Positions 5,862 to 7,170 of a stretch of 7,170 nt of DNA are shown here, in pieces. Under the pieces are notes generated by a model. It was given only the letters and a program-made list of their open reading frames with translations, ran no database searches and was not told the DNA's origin. Both the position numbers and the translations under genes were made by a program. This stretch comes from an uncultured Mycoplasma sp. (GTDB lineage: Bacteria > Bacillota_I > Bacilli_A > Mycoplasmatales > Metamycoplasmataceae): assembly GCA_949284615.1 (NCBI GenBank), contig CASDWL010000049.1, positions 1 through 7,170 of the forward strand, written 5' to 3'. Numbering within the stretch: position 1 is the stretch's first letter; every line of letters begins with the position of its first letter.

Positions 5862-6458
5862 CAACAAAATAACTTTATTCAAAAACGAAAAAAACCAACT
5901 AGCGAACATTTAATTAATGAAAATATTCCACATCCTAAATTGTTTGTAATAGGACCTGAAGGTGAACAAATAGGTGTTTTAACAAGAAGTGAAGCTTTGC
6001 AAAAATCTACAGAAATGAAAATGGATTTAGTTTTAATTTCAGTAGAACCTAAACCAATAGCAAAAATTTTAGATTATGGAAAATTTAAATACTTAAGAAG
6101 CAAGAGAAAAAAAGAAGAAAAATCTAAACAATCGAGAGTTGAGTCTCATCAAATTAGATTAACAGCTTTTATTGGCGATAATGATATTAAAACCAAAGCA
6201 AAAAAAGCAAGGGAATTCATTTTAGATGGAGATATTGTAAAAGTTTCATTGAAATTTAAAGGAAGAGAAATTCAAAGACCTGAATTTGGTCATGAAACAT
6301 TGATGAAGTTTTATCATGAGGTTGAAGATATTGCCTATATATCAAAAGAACCAATATTAAATGGAAAATTTTTAGATATGTTTATTCAGCAAGATAAAAA
6401 GAAAATGATTCAATATAACAAAAATAACAAAGAAAAAAAACTTGATCAGGAGGAATAA
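5859..6458 (+). CDS. infC: Translation initiation factor IF-3
   Basis: IF3 binds the 30S subunit, prevents premature joining of 50S, and checks the initiator tRNA and start codon. Read from the AUU codon at 5859 the protein has 199 residues (about 170-180 in most bacteria), with extra length in a Lys-rich N-terminal stretch (residues 8-12) and a charged C-terminal tail. N-domain: INENIPHPKLFVIGPEGEQI (20-39), then GVLTRSEAL. The MDLVLISVEPKPIAKILDYG segment (about 55-75) and KFKYLRSKRKKEEK form the lysine-rich linker. C-domain: DNDIKTKAKKAREFILDGD and KVSLKFKGRE, the latter holding the conserved RGRE-type motif as KGRE. A start at TTG 5940 would cut the protein to 172 residues and lose the conserved INE segment. 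It leads the operon infC-rpmI-rplT, with rpmI starting four bases after its stop. Confidence 0.95.
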   Translation: MQQNNFIQKRKKPTSEHLINENIPHPKLFVIGPEGEQIGVLTRSEALQKSTEMKMDLVLISVEPKPIAKILDYGKFKYLRSKRKKEEKSKQSRVESHQIRLTAFIGDNDIKTKAKKAREFILDGDIVKVSLKFKGREIQRPEFGHETLMKFYHEVEDIAYISKEPILNGKFLDMFIQQDKKKMIQYNKNNKEKKLDQEE

Positions 6459-6461
6459 TAT

Positions 6462-6650
6462 ATGCCAAAAATGAAAACAAAAAGTGCTTTAGTTAAAAGA
6501 ATTAAAGTGACTGGAACAGGAAAAGTTAAAAGATCTCAAGCATTTAGATCACATTTAGCACAAAATAAAACAACTAAACAAAAAAGACAATCAAGAAAAT
6601 CTGAACTAATGCACCCATCAGATTTAAAAAGATTTAAAGGAATGTTTTAA
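6462..6650 (+). CDS. rpmI: 50S ribosomal protein L35 (bL35)
   Basis: This small basic protein of the large ribosomal subunit has 62 residues; 64-66 is usual. The sequence begins with the family hallmark [20 protein letters not shown] and carries the conserved [18 protein letters not shown] block (residues 29-46) and a C-terminal DLKRFKGMF. The ATG has a strong AGGAGG site (6448-6453) lying inside the end of infC, with eight bases between. The position between infC and rplT is the classic one. The last 16 bases around its stop codon are identical to those at the end of ybaB. Confidence 0.97.
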   Translation: MPKMKTKSALVKRIKVTGTGKVKRSQAFRSHLAQNKTTKQKRQSRKSELMHPSDLKRFKGMF

Positions 6651-6676
6651 TTAATAATAAATAAAAGGAGTTTTTT

Positions 6677-7027
6677 ATGAGAGTAAAAGGTGGAATTGTA
6701 ACTCATCGTAGAAGAAAAAAATGATTAAAATTAGCTAAAGGTTATTGAGGTCATAAATCAATAGGATTTAAAGTTGCTAAGCAACAAGTTGTTAAATCTT
6801 GAACTTATGCTTTTAGAGATAGAAAACAAGTAAAAAGAAATTTTAGAAAATTATGAATTGCTAGAATAAATGCAGTAGTTAGATCAGAAGGATTGACATA
6901 TTCAAAATTTATTAATGGTCTTAAAAAATCTAATATTGAAATTAATCGTAAAATGCTTTCAGAATTAGCTATTCAAAATCCTGATGTATTTAAAAAAATT
7001 GTTACTCAAGTACAAAAAAATATTTAA
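6677..7027 (+). CDS. rplT: 50S ribosomal protein L20 (bL20)
   Basis: L20 binds 23S rRNA early in large-subunit assembly and, in Firmicutes, represses its own operon through the infC leader. The protein has 116 residues (about 118 is usual). The gene contains four TGA codons read as Trp16, Trp24, Trp42 and Trp60, so a standard-code search sees only fragments. Motifs: [20 protein letters not shown] at the start, then KGYWGHKS; the long basic helix with [20 protein letters not shown] (about 46-65); and a C-terminal globular part ([18 protein letters not shown], then ELA) that carries the RNA-binding surface used in autoregulation. The AAAAGGAG site (6663-6670) lies six bases before the ATG. It is the last gene of the operon, with a stem-loop terminator downstream. 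Confidence 0.97.
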
Positions 7028-7070
7028 TAATTTAACAAATAATTTAAATATATATAGTAAAATTCTTACA

Positions 7071-7110
7071 TGGAAAGTGTTAATAATTAACTTTCCAATA
7101 TAATTTTTTA
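7071..7110 (+). terminator. Terminator of the infC-rpmI-rplT operon
   Basis: An 8-bp perfect stem (TGGAAAGT at 7071-7078, ACTTTCCA at 7090-7097) encloses an 11-base loop. It is followed by ATATAA and then a run of six Ts (7104-7109). The five- to six-base gap before the T run is longer than ideal, but this is the strongest stem in the region and begins 44 bases after the rplT stop. The remaining bases to 7170 are AT-rich, with two TATAAT hexamers (7099-7104, 7117-7122) but no supported gene. Confidence 0.6.
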
Positions 7111-7170
7111 AAATAATATAATTTTTAAATACAATCTTGAACATTTCTCTACAATTTTTAAGTTTATAAA

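Noticed and set aside
7108..7170. Open minus-strand frame entering from the right edge and ending at TAA 7110-7108, as the end of a neighbouring gene
   Set aside because: Only 20 codons are visible, with no recognisable motif; open frames this short are expected by chance.
1..7170. CRISPR arrays, insertion sequences, tRNA or rRNA genes
   Set aside because: No regularly spaced direct repeats, transposase motifs, tRNA-like T-loop/anticodon arms or rRNA segments were seen on either strand.

Overview
This window is from a mollicute (a mycoplasma-type bacterium). The DNA is very AT-rich. Every tryptophan codon I can place is UGA: 13 of 13, with no UGG, spread over five genes. All nine genes end in UAA. 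Read with the standard code, asnS, dnaX, recR, rplT and the small left-hand gene would each look broken; read with UGA as Trp (translation table 4) all are intact. I do not assign a species.

Layout. Positions 1-126 hold two stem-loop terminators between a + strand gene that ends at or before the left edge and a minus-strand gene. Positions 127-405 (-) encode an unrecognised 92-residue protein whose N-terminus fits the spacing of a double-glycine secretion leader. Positions 528-1871 (-) are asnS, asparaginyl-tRNA synthetase. An 88-base divergent intergenic region (1872-1959) carries promoters for asnS and dnaX and a 9-bp inverted repeat. Positions 1960-5713 (+) form a tight genome-maintenance cluster: dnaX (clamp-loader ATPase subunit), ybaB/ebfC (nucleoid-associated protein), recR (recombination mediator) and tmk (thymidylate kinase), with overlapping stop/start codons at the last two junctions. 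Positions 5714-5858 are a structured leader, followed by the translation operon infC (IF3, with a rare AUU start), rpmI (L35) and rplT (L20), which ends at 7027. A stem-loop terminator follows at 7071-7110. The last 60 or so bases hold no gene I can support.

How the genes work together. dnaX, ybaB, recR and tmk cover replication, repair and dTTP supply, in an order familiar from Firmicutes. The infC-rpmI-rplT operon makes an initiation factor and two large-subunit proteins. It probably has two layers of self-control: L20 acting on the leader RNA, and IF3 acting on its own AUU start codon. Most of the window is conserved core genome. The least explained parts are the small left-hand gene, the palindromic asnS/dnaX intergenic region, the near-leaderless start of dnaX, and the alternative pairings and small reading frame in the infC leader.
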